This document shows positions 10,022-22,600 of a stretch of 64,000 bases of DNA, in pieces; the stretch's first letter is position 1; each line of letters starts with the position of its first letter. The DNA is from Arachis hypogaea. Lineage: Eukaryota > Streptophyta > Magnoliopsida > Fabales > Fabaceae. Under the pieces are notes generated by a model that did not search any database, had not been told where the DNA came from, and worked only from the letters and a program-made list of their open reading frames with translations. The position numbers and the translations under genes were made by a program. The stretch lies in NCBI RefSeq assembly GCF_003086295.3, contig NC_092048.1:2580004-2644003 (forward strand), written 5' to 3'.

Positions 10022-13006
10022 TGAATAATTAATCAATAAACTAATTTTTAATAAAAGAAAATAGAAATGTGAATTTTATAGTGTAATAAGATAGAGCTAA
10101 TTAAAATAAGAATTTTGATACTAATTTAAAAAAAAAATTAGCCCAATATTGGGCCGAACCGGACCCGTATTGGGCCTAAGGCCCAACCCACACTCCATAA
10201 GCCAATAAGCTTCTGCTCATTTCATCCCGAAACCAAAGGAAACACGTTCCTGGGAGTGAGAACAAGAGAAAAATAACTCAAACCATTGCATTGATTTCAA
10301 ATCCACATTTCTTCCAACTCCGAGCTCCGATTACTACACCGTTTGTGGCCACGCGTCCAGCACATCGAGCTCTACAAAGCCCGGTAACCAATTTCGGTAA
10401 GAAACCTCATTTCTCATCTCAGCCTCTCAATTTCCTTGATTTTTGAAATTTTGGGGGTTTATTTGTTAAAACTTGGTGTTTTGATGTTTATGATTAGATT
10501 AGCTTGAGGAATTTGTGAGTTTTTGTTTAACCAAGTCACATATAAGGTAAGGGCTCTCAAAACCTTGCAAATTCTTAGTTTTTGTGAGTTTGGATATTGA
10601 AATTTGGTATATAAATGTGGTAATGTGAATTAGGTGGTATATGTATAAGAATTGGAGCATATTTATGAAAATTGGAAGCTTGGTTTTGGTACTGGTTGCT
10701 GAATTTTGGTGTTGAAGGCTTGTAGTCTTGCCTAATTGTGTTGTCCTGGGTTATACGAGGAAATCGGCGAAGGTATAGTTTTGATTTCTCGTATATATAT
10801 ATAATGTTATGTAAAAACTTAGGCTAGATAATTTAAGATAAGTTGAATTGTATGTTTGATGCATGTTGGATGATTTTAGTTGATGCCATGTGTGTTGGGT
10901 TGTATGTGAATAATTGGGAGTGATGTTGGATGATATGAATATGGTGGATGGTTGATTTGGTAATGTGTGAATAATGTTATGTTAATGAGTAAGTTGAAGA
11001 TTAAGTTGAGTTTTGAATTCTTGAGGTTGAAATCGAGGTATATGTATGTTAATAAGTAAAGGAATGATTGGGATTAAATATAGTTTGTTTGTGGTTGGTT
11101 TGAAGACTTGGAATTTCGAATTGAGTTGGAAATGTGGTAAAAATATAGGTTTGATGTTTTAGATGAAAACTTGATTTTTAATGAATTTTGGCGGTCCATA
11201 AATGGATACTCAAATTTTGGATGGAAATGAAATTTGTTTCAAATCAAAGATATTTTACAAGCTTTAAAACAATATAAATTTTGTGAAAAACGAAATTTTG
11301 TAGAAGAAGTTATGGACGTCGAAAATCGTGCAAAAAATTTATTTTTCCAAGTTACAGCAAAACCAGAACTTCTGGTTTGCGTGTATACGCACACTGATGT
11401 GCGCACGCGTCGAGCAGGGGCACGCGCCGAGCAGGGGCTATGTTTTTGCTTGTGCGTATGCACACCCTGTGATTTTCGGCAAACATGCGTACGCACACAG
11501 AAGGACATGCTTGCTGTTGAGAGCGTATGCACACGCTGGATCTACGGATACCTTTGAAAGTTTGCACAAGTGTGCGCACGCACGCACCTTGTTTTTCAGC
11601 AACTTATATTTTATGATTTAAAACATGGTTTCGAACCTGTAAATCTCTATTTTTACTTTTTTAGCCCCTAGATCTTAGTAGTATGCCTAGTAATAAGATG
11701 AAGTTAGGAAAATGTGGTAATTTGGAGGTGAAGTAAGATTGGAAATGATGAACTGTGTATGAAAGTGCAAAGATATGAAGTATATGTGTGATGTCATGGC
11801 TATAATGAATGATTATGCAATGATTATGTGGTTTATGCACTCAATTTTATCTGAGATACGAGTTTTCCTGGGTAAAGAACAGTGGCTTGCCACCACGTGT
11901 TCCAGGTTGAGACTCGATACTCTGTTGACCCTACGTCGTAAAGGTGACCGGACACGTATAAATTTCCGGGAAGGATATCCCCGATGAGCAAATTTATATA
12001 TAAGAAAAAGCTATGTATAGACTCTTGGAGATGCGCGACGGGAGATAGTCCAGGGTTTAGCAGCCAGACTTGTTGGGTTGGCTTGATAACCGATAGACGA
12101 GACTCATCAGTCAAAGGATATGCATACATCATATGCATATTGTTTGAATTGTTTGTTTGTGCATTAATTGGAAATGCCTAAGTGAATTTAATATACTAAT
12201 TGTCATACTTGCTATCTGCATTACTTGTATTCTACCAGTGTTTGCCATTGTCCGCTTGTTTGTCTATGTGGTTTCATTGGAGTAGGAGGATCGGAGGAAA
12301 TGCGGAGAAATTGAGGGTTTTAGTTAGGCTTTGATTAAGTTTAGAACCTTAGAGGACCACCTGTTTATGGTTTCTGCTTTAATTCTTTAAGTTTTATAAT
12401 TTGAGTGTCGGAATTCTATGATTGCCTCTGGCTTTCCCGAGGCCTTATATCTTATGTATGCGGCACCTTTACTATACTGAGAACCCCTAGTTCTCATTCC
12501 ATACGGATATTTATGTTTTTCAGATGCAGGTCGAGAGGCACCTCGCTAGGCGTCTGGAGTTCTGCAGCGAAGTGGATCTTTTGGGACATTATTTTGTGTA
12601 CTGTTTATATAGAACTCTTAGAAGTGTATGGAGAACTAGGGTTTCTTTTGTGTATTTTGGGTTATGGATTTTAGACATATGTATGTAAATATTCTCCAGT
12701 CAGCCTTAGCTTCGCAGTCTGAGTTAGGAGCTTGTTATTTTGTACACTTGACCCTCTATTCTTGCTTTTTGTATATACATGTTTATGAACATTAGCTTTC
12801 TTCGTACTCAAGTAATCTTTATTCCTGAGTATTGCGCTTTTAATTTTACGATTTTGCTTTACCTATTCTTCAAGACTCCTAGTATACTACGTTCTTTCAA
12901 CTATTATATATATATATATATTAGAGGTCATAATATCACACTACCTCTATTTTACGACTTAAGCGTATAGCTCTGTATGGTAGAGTGTTACAGTTGGGCT
13001 GAAACA
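10022..13006 (+). mobile_element. Long Gypsy-type LTR without its internal region (probable solo LTR)
   Basis: About 2.9-3.0 kb with LTR-like content: a gene-like leader (GTAAGAAACCTCA after a GC-rich start), no reading frames, and a terminus TAGAGTGTTACA at 12981-12992 typical of legume Ty3/Gypsy LTRs. No primer-binding site, polypurine tract or pol domains lie beside it. ACTAGTGA occurs at 10017 and again at 13006. If the short duplication is CTAG, the element starts TGAATAATT and ends CTGAAACA. A start at TGTAATAAG (10082) is the alternative. Strand is inferred from the terminus. Confidence 0.5.
11378..11585. repeat. Cluster of alternating purine-pyrimidine GTGCGTACGCAC-type palindromes
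   Basis: At least six imperfect copies (GTGTATACGCACAC, GTGCGCACGCG, GTGCGTATGCACAC, TGCGTACGCACAC, GCGTATGCACACGC, GTGTGCGCACGCAC) sit in an otherwise AT-rich LTR. They create a local CpG-rich island and cause overlapping chance frames on both strands. Confidence 0.8.
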
Positions 13007-16000
13007 CTAGTGATTAAGGATGGATACGATGAAACTATATAAATAAACTACTAAGAAACTTTTGTTTCTCATCCCTTTCCCTATACCATTTTCAAGAATG
13101 ACGCGACACGAAGTAATACGCTACTTGATTGAATTAAAAAGACCAATACACTATAAGATGATTAGGAGCTAAATATCAAAGACCTAGACACAGAAAGTCA
13201 AGTACTTGCCCAAATTCATATTAAAAATGGAGAATAAGCGAATTGTTTTTGTCATAGTTATGCAAAGTAAGAGAGTTACGATTTTACATGTGTCTTGCTT
13301 GATCTTTATTGAGCGATTTTTCGTTTTTTTTTTTTATAAATAAAGTTTGTCATTATTTTTGTCTTTATAATTTAGTACATTCATATTCCGCATTAGTATC
13401 ACCATGTTACTTATATTTGTTAACTAGTTACAATTCTAATGATCATAACTCTCATTATTCTTCAAATGACTTCAAAAAGAAAATTAGTTATCGACAATCT
13501 TTTATAAATTGGTTTATATAAATATTTTATTTTAAAATTTTTGTAAAAAATTGAATATCAACAACAAATATAATATAAATAACTTAAGCATAATTTTAAA
13601 AAATTAGAATGTTATATTTAGCATATATTTAATATATAAAAAATAGATCAATAATTACATTAATGCTTATACACTAGTACATATAACATTAATGTATTCA
13701 ATGTATCAAGCTTACGAATTATTGTGGCCTCATCATGTCTCCTAGTTCGGACATGAGATCATATGATAGCCAATGTATCTTGGTAATTTGCTAAACATCT
13801 TTAATGTCTAAAGATCATGTTTTTTTTTTTTTGTTTGCACAAAGATATCTATTAGGTCAAAAGTTCAATGATTAATCTTTTAAGTAGTGTAGAAATATAA
13901 AGTGAACAATTTTTTTAAACAAATAAGTTCTATTTTCATCTTTCAATAAGTATCAAATTCGAAAAAAATGGTTAAAAAACAGAATCCTCATCCATTTATA
14001 TTAACTTGTGTTAATAAAGATATAAAGATTATGGTATCTAATTTTGAAATTTGAGCTATGTAACCGTTTTTCTTGGTGCATGCACTGACTTAATTAAGAG
14101 TCAAAGTGTTGTATAAACACACCTCTAAGGCATGCATTTTGTATTTTGAGTCAACAGTGTCATTGATAATTTTTAAAATGTTTGACAAATGTTGAAAACA
14201 AAAAATAGCACTTTATGCTTCACCTAACTAATGAAAACACATTAAAATTATAATCAGACTACTTTATTCTACTTGTCTTAGAGCTACATTTATATCATAG
14301 TAATGGAAGTTTGGCACATGACAACTTTATTCTAACCGGTTTTGTGGATGTTGAATTTACAAAATTGAAGATTTAGTTTCAATTATCTATATATGAATGA
14401 ATGTAATATTTCATTCGTAGTGATAATCGTATAATTGCTCAAATGCACTCAAGCAACGATGTCTTGACATATTTGAACAACCATATTCCTTAGTTTATTA
14501 CTTTTTCTTTTCTTTTCTTAAGCACAAATAAATAGATACAAGAACAACTTATATAGCCATTTTCAATTGTTTTGACACATGAACTAATATGAAACATATT
14601 CAACGTCATGCTGTAATAGGCAATCAATTTTTTATTCCAAAAATTAAAACAGAATAACATTAGAATAAAAATATTTTTAAAACAACACTTGCTAATTGGA
14701 TCATATTAATTAATTATGCATTGCTCAATTTACATCCTGAGGCAGCAACAGCTAACAAGTGATTCAAAAGGACCAAAACGTGCATTGCCGTTGCATCATT
14801 ATTAATTTTTTTTGTCTCTATAAATTGAACCGACTCATATTATTTGAAGAGTTCGCGCGAAAATAAGATTGAGTTGAGTGGCGAAAATTATATTGTTCCC
14901 GCCATAAATTAATTCACATAATTTAGTAATAATTTGACACGCTACAGAACTGTGACCTTCCCACTTCACAGTTACGTTCAACTTCACCATGCTGCTACTA
15001 CTATTTTGACTCACTTCGTTCCGTGTCAACTCATTTCGTTCGGTTTTTGTTAAAAAATTATGTTACGCTTAATGGCAATATTTTCTCGTGATATATATTC
15101 ATCATGAATAAAATAAAATGGTAAACAAACCAAGAAAATAAATGAATATCCATTACACTTACTCGCAGTTATTAGTTAACCCACCGACGAGACTTATGCA
15201 ATAGAGTAACAAATTATTGTTTGATGTATATTACCCTAGATTCAAAATTTATTATAAAATTAGAAGTTTCAAAACATAAATTAGTCTATTGAATTCCTTC
15301 TCAATGTTATTTTAATTGGACAAATTTATCTATTAGAAACAAAGTATACAGTAAAAAAATGAAGTAATTATCCTTTTCAAATGGTGTAACATATTAACAA
15401 TGTCCAATAACTATAAGGTATGATCTATACCTCACTGAATTCTTTAATCAAATGATATGTGCTTTATATCCCATTTTGTAAATAATTAAATAAAAATTAT
15501 TAACAAAGAATCTAATAAACAATTATATAAATTTAATATAATTTTATATTTATCTTCTTAGTTGTTTTTTGATCATCAATCAGAATTTTACATCATACCA
15601 ATTTAGTATAATTATATTTTATTTAAAAGTTCAGGAAACATTGAAAGACTCGATAGCAAAAAATGGTTTTATTAAATTGGTATTCTTTTTCTTTTATCCT
15701 AACTTGAATTTAGAACTTTTAATTTTGCAAATACTTTTTTCCGAATTGAATTTACCATTTGATTAGAAAATCAAATGCTTAAAATTTGTCTTATGAATAC
15801 TGATAATTAAATATAAGTTTTGAATTTATTAATATTCAAAATATTTTACAATCAAAATAGATATTAGTTTTCTCAAAAATAATTATATCTTTTTTTTTTT
15901 TTGTAAATACTCCAATAATAATCCAAACATCCTATACATACTCTAGTAGTCTAGTGTACTAAAAGTTTTATTTTAAACGACTACTAATAACTTTTTGTTT

Positions 16001-16100
16001 ACTGATCTGAATATATGATAAGTATTTGTGTAATTTTTTTATATTGATAACATATAATATATAATATATATACACATTAATTAATAATTAGATAAGAAAA
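13007..16100. other. AT-rich intergenic DNA upstream of PTM
   Basis: No supported gene or RNA. The longest frames (13309-13521, 14835-15029, 15569-15766) are low-complexity or show no protein-like pattern. Confidence 0.6.
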
Positions 16101-16123
16101 ATTGGCAAATTTAGGAGCGCAAT

Positions 16124-16176
16124 GACTCGGACGAGTGGGTGAGCCGACTCGGACGAGTGGGTGAGCCGACTCGGAC
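16124..16176. repeat. Tandem 22-bp repeat in the PTM promoter region
   Basis: Two identical 22-bp units (16124-16145, 16146-16167) beginning GACTCGGACGAGTGGG and a 9-bp third start. They lie about 450 bp before the PTM start codon, in a GC-rich patch that interrupts AT-rich DNA. A related inverted piece (GAGTTGACTCACC) follows. This could be a cluster of binding sites. Confidence 0.8.
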
Positions 16177-16618
16177 GCAACGAGTATAACGACGAGTTGA
16201 CTCACCTTGATTTAGAATAATAAAAAAAAAAAAACTCGGTAACTGAGTCTCCAGAAGAAACCAATTTCCCTCTTCCTTCTCGTTCTCTAGGGTTATCGTC
16301 TTCTTTCGCACCTTCTTCTTATCTCTCCAAAAAATCACACACACTCCATAAATTGTTCAAACTCACCTCACACTCTCTCTCATGTTCCGTCTCACGAATT
16401 TTCGTTTCTAACCGTTTTTTCCCCTTCCATTTTCTGGAATTTACCATCGACTCTTCGATATAGTTTCAAGTTCCTCCTTCGATTTGCGCTCATTTCTTTA
16501 GATCCGAACAATTCCTAGCTTTAAGAGCTCCGGTGGATCAGAATTAGAAGTTTCCGAAGGAAATCGAAGTGTTAGGGTTCCGATTTTTCTGAAATTTTAG
16601 TTTCCGTTTGAAAAAGCG

Positions 16619-19600
16619 ATGGAGCCACCGGTTGTTAGATCGAGAGGGAGGCCGCGGAAGCGTAGAAGAAAAGAGGAAGAAATGGAAGCTCTGGAAGCAA
16701 AGAGGCAAGCCTTGGCAACCAGATCGATAGCGTTGGTTGGACGATTCGTGCTGAAGGAGTTCCCGAAAATCGGTGTTTTTCTCGGTAAAGTTGTGTACTA
16801 CGAGTGTGGCTTGTATAGAGTTAGTTATGAGGACGGTGATTTCGAGGATTTGGATAGTGGTGAGGTTCGTGCTGTTCTACTAAATGACAGTGATTTTGAT
16901 GATGATTTGACTAAGAGGAAGGGTAAATTGGAGCAATTAGTGTTGAAGAATAGTGTAAAGGTTCAGGCTAAGTCGGTGAAGGCTTCTGATGAGATGAATA
17001 AAGATGAATCCAAGGTTGATGGACCTGTTTCGGGAGAACTTAACGGTGAAAACGGTGAGGAACAAGCTGAAGGTGGCGATGATTTGTTGAGTGATGATTA
17101 TTCTGATTCAGATGCTGAGGCAGTGCCTGCCGTGCCACCGCGGCCGCCTTTGTTGCAGTTGCCACCATCGTCAGGGACTATTGGTGTGCCGGAGCAGTGT
17201 GTTTCGCACCTGTTTGCTGTTTATGGTTTCTTGAGATCATTTAGCACTAGGTTGTTCCTGGCACCGTTTACTTTAGATGATTTTGTTGGTTGTCTTAATT
17301 GCCGAGTTGCTAACAGCTTGATTGATTCTATTCACGTCTCCCTATTGCGGGTATTGAGGCATCATCTTGAATCCGTTTCATCTGAAGGCTCAGAGCTTGC
17401 ATCGAAATGCCTTAGGTGCTTAAATTTCTTTCTACTATTTATTTATTTATTTTTTCGGTTTGGCAAGATTCATGTATACAGCATTGATAGTAGAAATGGT
17501 GTCTACACTTGATTTTGATTAGATTGAAGTTGTTGTATTTGCAGGTGCAATGATTGGGGCTTGCTTGATGCATTGACTTGGCCTGTTTTTGTGATTCAGT
17601 ATTTATTAGTTAATGGACACACAAAAGGACCTGAATGGAAAGGGTTTTATGATGAGGCTTTTGCTTGCGAGTATTATTTATTGCCTGTAAGTAGGAAGTT
17701 AATGATATTGCAAAAACTCTGCGATGATGTTTTGGATTCAGAGGAGCTAAAAGCTGAAATGAACATGCGGGAAGAATCAGAGGTTGGGGTGGATTATGAC
17801 GCAGAAGATATCATTGCTGCAGAAAATGGGCCTGGAAAAGTCCTGCCAAGACATGCCAATACTGCTTGTGAGGATAAAGGAGCCATGAAGATAGTTTTGG
17901 CATCAAATTTTGTGAACCAACATGTTAACCCTAATAATTCCAATTCCAGAAATGCAGGAAACGTTGGTGATGGCGATGATAGAAATGGAGATGAATGTCG
18001 TCTTTGTGGTATGGATGGGACCTTGCTTTGTTGTGATGGGTGCCCCTCTGCTTATCACTCCAGGTGTATTGGTGTTTCGAAAATGCATATACCAGAAGGA
18101 CCGTGGTATTGTCCAGAATGCAAGATTAACATGATTGGGCCAACAGTTGCAAAGGGAACATCACTTAGAGGTGCTGAAATATTTGGAATGGATTTGTACG
18201 GGCAGCTTTTCATGAGTTCTTGCGACCACTTATTGGTGTATGTTCAACATCATTTTGTGTTATTTTTTCTTACTTTTTTTTGTTATATCACTACTGGTGC
18301 TTCAGTTCTATTTTGTGTTATTTTTTCTTACTTTTTTTTGAAATTTGTGCTTTAGTCTACTTCCTTTCCATCCCTTTGCTATCCTCCTTAGAGTAGATGT
18401 ACTTTTAACTTCCCAAATTCATCTTCATGATCTTTAAAAAAAAATGGATGATTGCAGGCTCAATGTCAACAATGATGAATTCTGTCTTAAATATTACAAC
18501 CAGAGTGACATTCCTAATGTTATCCAAGTGCTCTGCGGATCCTTGCAGCATAGACCAATATACTATGATATTTGCATGGCAGTTATGCAATATTGGAATA
18601 TTTCTGAAAGAGTCTTGCCTCTTCCTCCTCCGTCAAGTGAAGATGGTCATAAGCCTGTTAGTTTGGTGAATGGAGAGTACTCTCACACTTTGAGCTTGAT
18701 TTATAGTGGCAATGTAGTCCCTTCACGTGATATCTCAACAACTAACACTGTAAATCAATGTCCTGAAAGCAGCGGTAATGAGCTCCCTACCACAAATATG
18801 AAGCTTCCTCAGGAAACTAGGATGGTGTCACTAATGTCAAATGATTCTGGGTCTGTTTCTGTTAGTAATCAGTCTGAGTTGAACTATCGAAGTTCTGTCA
18901 ATGGGTTAACTGTGGTGGCTTCTTCACGCTCTTTGATAAACAGCCAATATAGTAATAATGCCCATTCAAATGATATTGTACTGCCAGTGAACTTCTCTCT
19001 GGAAACCAAAGAGAGCACCCGAGTTGGTTTTGGAAAGGTGGAACACAAAACAACTAACAATGTTGGGTACATGGGTTTGTCCTATAAACCTTTGTCATAC
19101 ATTAATAACTATATGCATGGTGATTTTGCTGCATCAGCAGCTGCCAAATTGGCCGTTCTATCCTCTGAGGAATCTAGGTCAGAGGGTCATGTTTCCGACA
19201 GTCAGAAGAAAACGATAGCTCAGATCACTTATTTGCAAGCAAAAGCATTCTCACAAATAGCTTCACGTTTCTTTTGGCCAGCTACTGAAAAGAAGCTAAT
19301 GGAGGTGCCAAGAGAGAGGTGTGGCTGGTGCTTTTCTTGTAAAGCCCCTGTTTCAAGCAAGAGAGGATGCATGTTAAATCATGCCCTTATAAATGCCACA
19401 AAAAGTGCGCTGAAAGTTCTTGCTGGTTTTCCTCCACTAAGGAGTGGAGAGGGAATCCTTCCTAGTATTGCAACATACATTTTATACATGGAGGAATGTT
19501 TACATGGTTTAATAGTTGGGCCCTTTCTAAGTCCAAGTTATAGAAAGCAATGGCGAATGCGGGTTGAACAGGCCACAACATTTAGCTCTATCAAACCACT

Positions 19601-22600
19601 CTTGCTTGATGTGAGTGGCATTTAATTTTCCAATTTGGTTGAATGTTATATTTTACGTCTGCATATTTTTTAATAAATTGAAGACATACATTTTTATTTA
19701 GTCAATTTAACACTTGTTTTGATTTTCAAATTCTGTATGTGAAGCTCACTATCTATCGCACTTTTTGGAGTGTGCTAAACTTGGTGAATTTTAACAGTTT
19801 GTGTCCTTGTTATTGGTTATAGAATGCTCTGTACATATGTTCATGTTACCCTTTCTCAAAATTCTTCATTATGATGCATTTATAGGTTGTACCATATGAG
19901 TAGGTTTGTTAAGCCATTATTCTTCCAGTAGCTGATGAATTTTCATTTTCAGCTTGAGGAAAATATTCGCATGATTACTTTCTGCGGGGATTGGCATAAG
20001 TTGATGGATGATTGGTTGGTTGAGTTTTCTATGATTCAAAGGTCTGCATCTGCTCTTGGAACAACACAGAAACGTGCACCAAGTGGGAGGCGTTACAAAA
20101 AACGCTCAGCTACTGAAGAACCTACAGCTGATGGTTGCCATGAAAGCCTTGAGTGGTGGCGGGGTGGGAAATTCACCAAGTTTATATTCCAAAAAGCTGT
20201 TTTGCCAAGATCCCTGGTCAGGAAAGCTGCACGCCAAGGTATTCTATTTTCGCCTCAAAAAATTATACCATAATGATGATGAGCCTGAGTAAGAAATTCT
20301 GAATTTGATTTTTCTAAAACAAAGGTCATATTGATTTGAAATATGTTCTAAAATTTTCATTTTTATTATAATTTTTTTGGTTATTTATTATTTATTTTTT
20401 CTAATACTAAGAATAAATTAATTGAATTTGTATACTTATTACTTAATACAGCTGCCTCTGGTTAGAACAAGTAATGATAAAAAACCAGACTTGAGATTCA
20501 ACGGAACTGTTACTAAGTGTATGCTTATATTATATATAAACTAGTTTGTGACTCCCATAGGCGTGCAGGGAATTGAAATAAAGAGTTTTTTTTTTTTTGT
20601 TTTGTGTGTTTTGTTGGGGGGGGGGGTGGGGAATTATAGGGGTGTACATATATAATAAGGGGTGGGATATTGACCGGAAATGGATCCTCTCCAGTTTTTT
20701 TAACACTTGACAGAATCTAGTGTGATCTCTCACCTTTGATTTTATAAGTGGGACCAGAAATAAATAAGAGAGAGAGAGTAATGAATGGTTAGATTAAACA
20801 CTGCACACCATCCAGTTTTTTTTCACTGGAGAGGATCTACTCCTGGATATGACCTACTCTCGTTCATGCATATGTCAGCAACATATACTTTTTTTTATAG
20901 AAAATGACAAATAGGTCCCTGACCTTTTGTCGCGCGGACATTTTCGTCCCTATCCTTCACAAAATTTGGACGGATCAGTCCCTCCGTCCAAATGCCTCCG
21001 TCAGGGACTGATCCGTCCAAATGCCTCAATAAGGGACTGATCCGTCCAAGTTTTGTGAAGGTTAGGGACTTAAAAGTATTTTTCAATGATTAGGGACGAA
21101 AATGTCCGCGGGGCAAAAGGTCGGGGACCTATTTGTCTTTTTCTCCTTTTTTTATATGTTGATCAATTCAAAAAATAAGGAAGTGTGATATTGCCTTGTA
21201 TTAATGAGTCATTTAATATTTTCTCTTTCCTCATTAATATGCACCCTCCACTATTTTCTCTATCTAAATTATGTATATGTAGTATTATTAGTTTCTGACT
21301 TTCTGTTTTCTAATTTTGCTTTCTAGAATAATGTTACCTTTTTTTTAAATAAAATAATAGTAATTTTCCAAACAAAACATCTAGTAATATATACTGTTCA
21401 ACATTAATTATTTGTAAAGAGTAAGCAAATATCTTATGTGTATTGCCAAAAATTGAAATTATTTAAGAACCCAAAAATACAACATACGTATATGACATTT
21501 CAAACATGCACGGATATATCATTAATAATAAAATTCCAAATATAACTAGAAGCATTACATATAATATGTTTTTTTAATTTAATTTTTCCAACAATCCTAA
21601 TTAGCTTGTGTATGATTATATTTAAGATCACTTATATATTATTAAGTATTTCAGCAATAAAAACAATAATTATTAAATTAGAAAAAATAGCAGGGAGAGA
21701 ATATTTGCGAGGAAAGAGAAAATGAGTCATTAATATGATTATGACAATATTACACATTTATTCTTACTTTTAATTAGTCATGAATAAATTATGGTGGATT
21801 TTATGTCTCAAAAATATGTGTATGTAGGTTAGAATATTCAAATATATATAAAGTATAGTATGAGAAAAGCTTGGACATATGGAGCATTTATGCTTCACAA
21901 TGTTTATTGTATAATTTTTTTACCCCGTAATGCTACTACACACATGTATGGTTTTAGGTTCATTAAATTTTTTAAGTCAATAAAGCATGTTATTTATTGT
22001 GAGCAACAGGTGGTTCGAGGAAAATCTCTGGCATTTTCTATGCTGATGGATCTGAAATCCCTAAAAGGACCAGACAGTTTGTGTGGAGAGTTGCAGTACA
22101 GATGTGTAAGACTGCATCACAGCTGGCACTTCAGGTTTTGTATAGTTTATTGTCAGTTTGCTTTCTTCTTTGAGCATATTGAATGTTGCAAAGAGTGCTA
22201 CTTATGATATAAATTGTTTGCATCAGGTCAGATATCTAGATTTTTATATCAGATGGAGTGATCTAATTCGTCCAGAGCAGAATATTCAGGATGGTAAAGG
22301 TCAAGAAACTGACGCTTCTGCTTTTAGAAATGCAAATATTTGTGATAAAAAGCTTGTAGAGGGGAAAACTTGTTACGGAGTAGCATTTGGGAGCCAAAAG
22401 CATCTTTCTACTCGTTTAATGAAAAATGTTATTGAAATTGAGCAAGGTATAGAAGGAAAGGAAAAGTATTGGTTTTCCGAAACACGCATTCCTTTATATT
22501 TGGTGAAAGAGTATGAAGAAAGCAATGGAAACGGACCATCTGTTGGTGAGCACTTGAATACTGCATCACAACAATTGCTCAGTCGGTGGTTGAAAGCATC

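Noticed and set aside
11234..11621. Overlapping frames on both strands (up to 107 aa)
   Set aside because: They arise from the CpG palindrome cluster in the LTR; composition is Cys/Arg/Thr-biased and no protein pattern is present.
14835..15029. 64-aa minus-strand frame
   Set aside because: Isolated, no recognisable motif, no splice partners.
18884..19218. Antisense and alternate frames within PTM exon 3
   Set aside because: Entirely explained by the 1,153-nt PTM exon.
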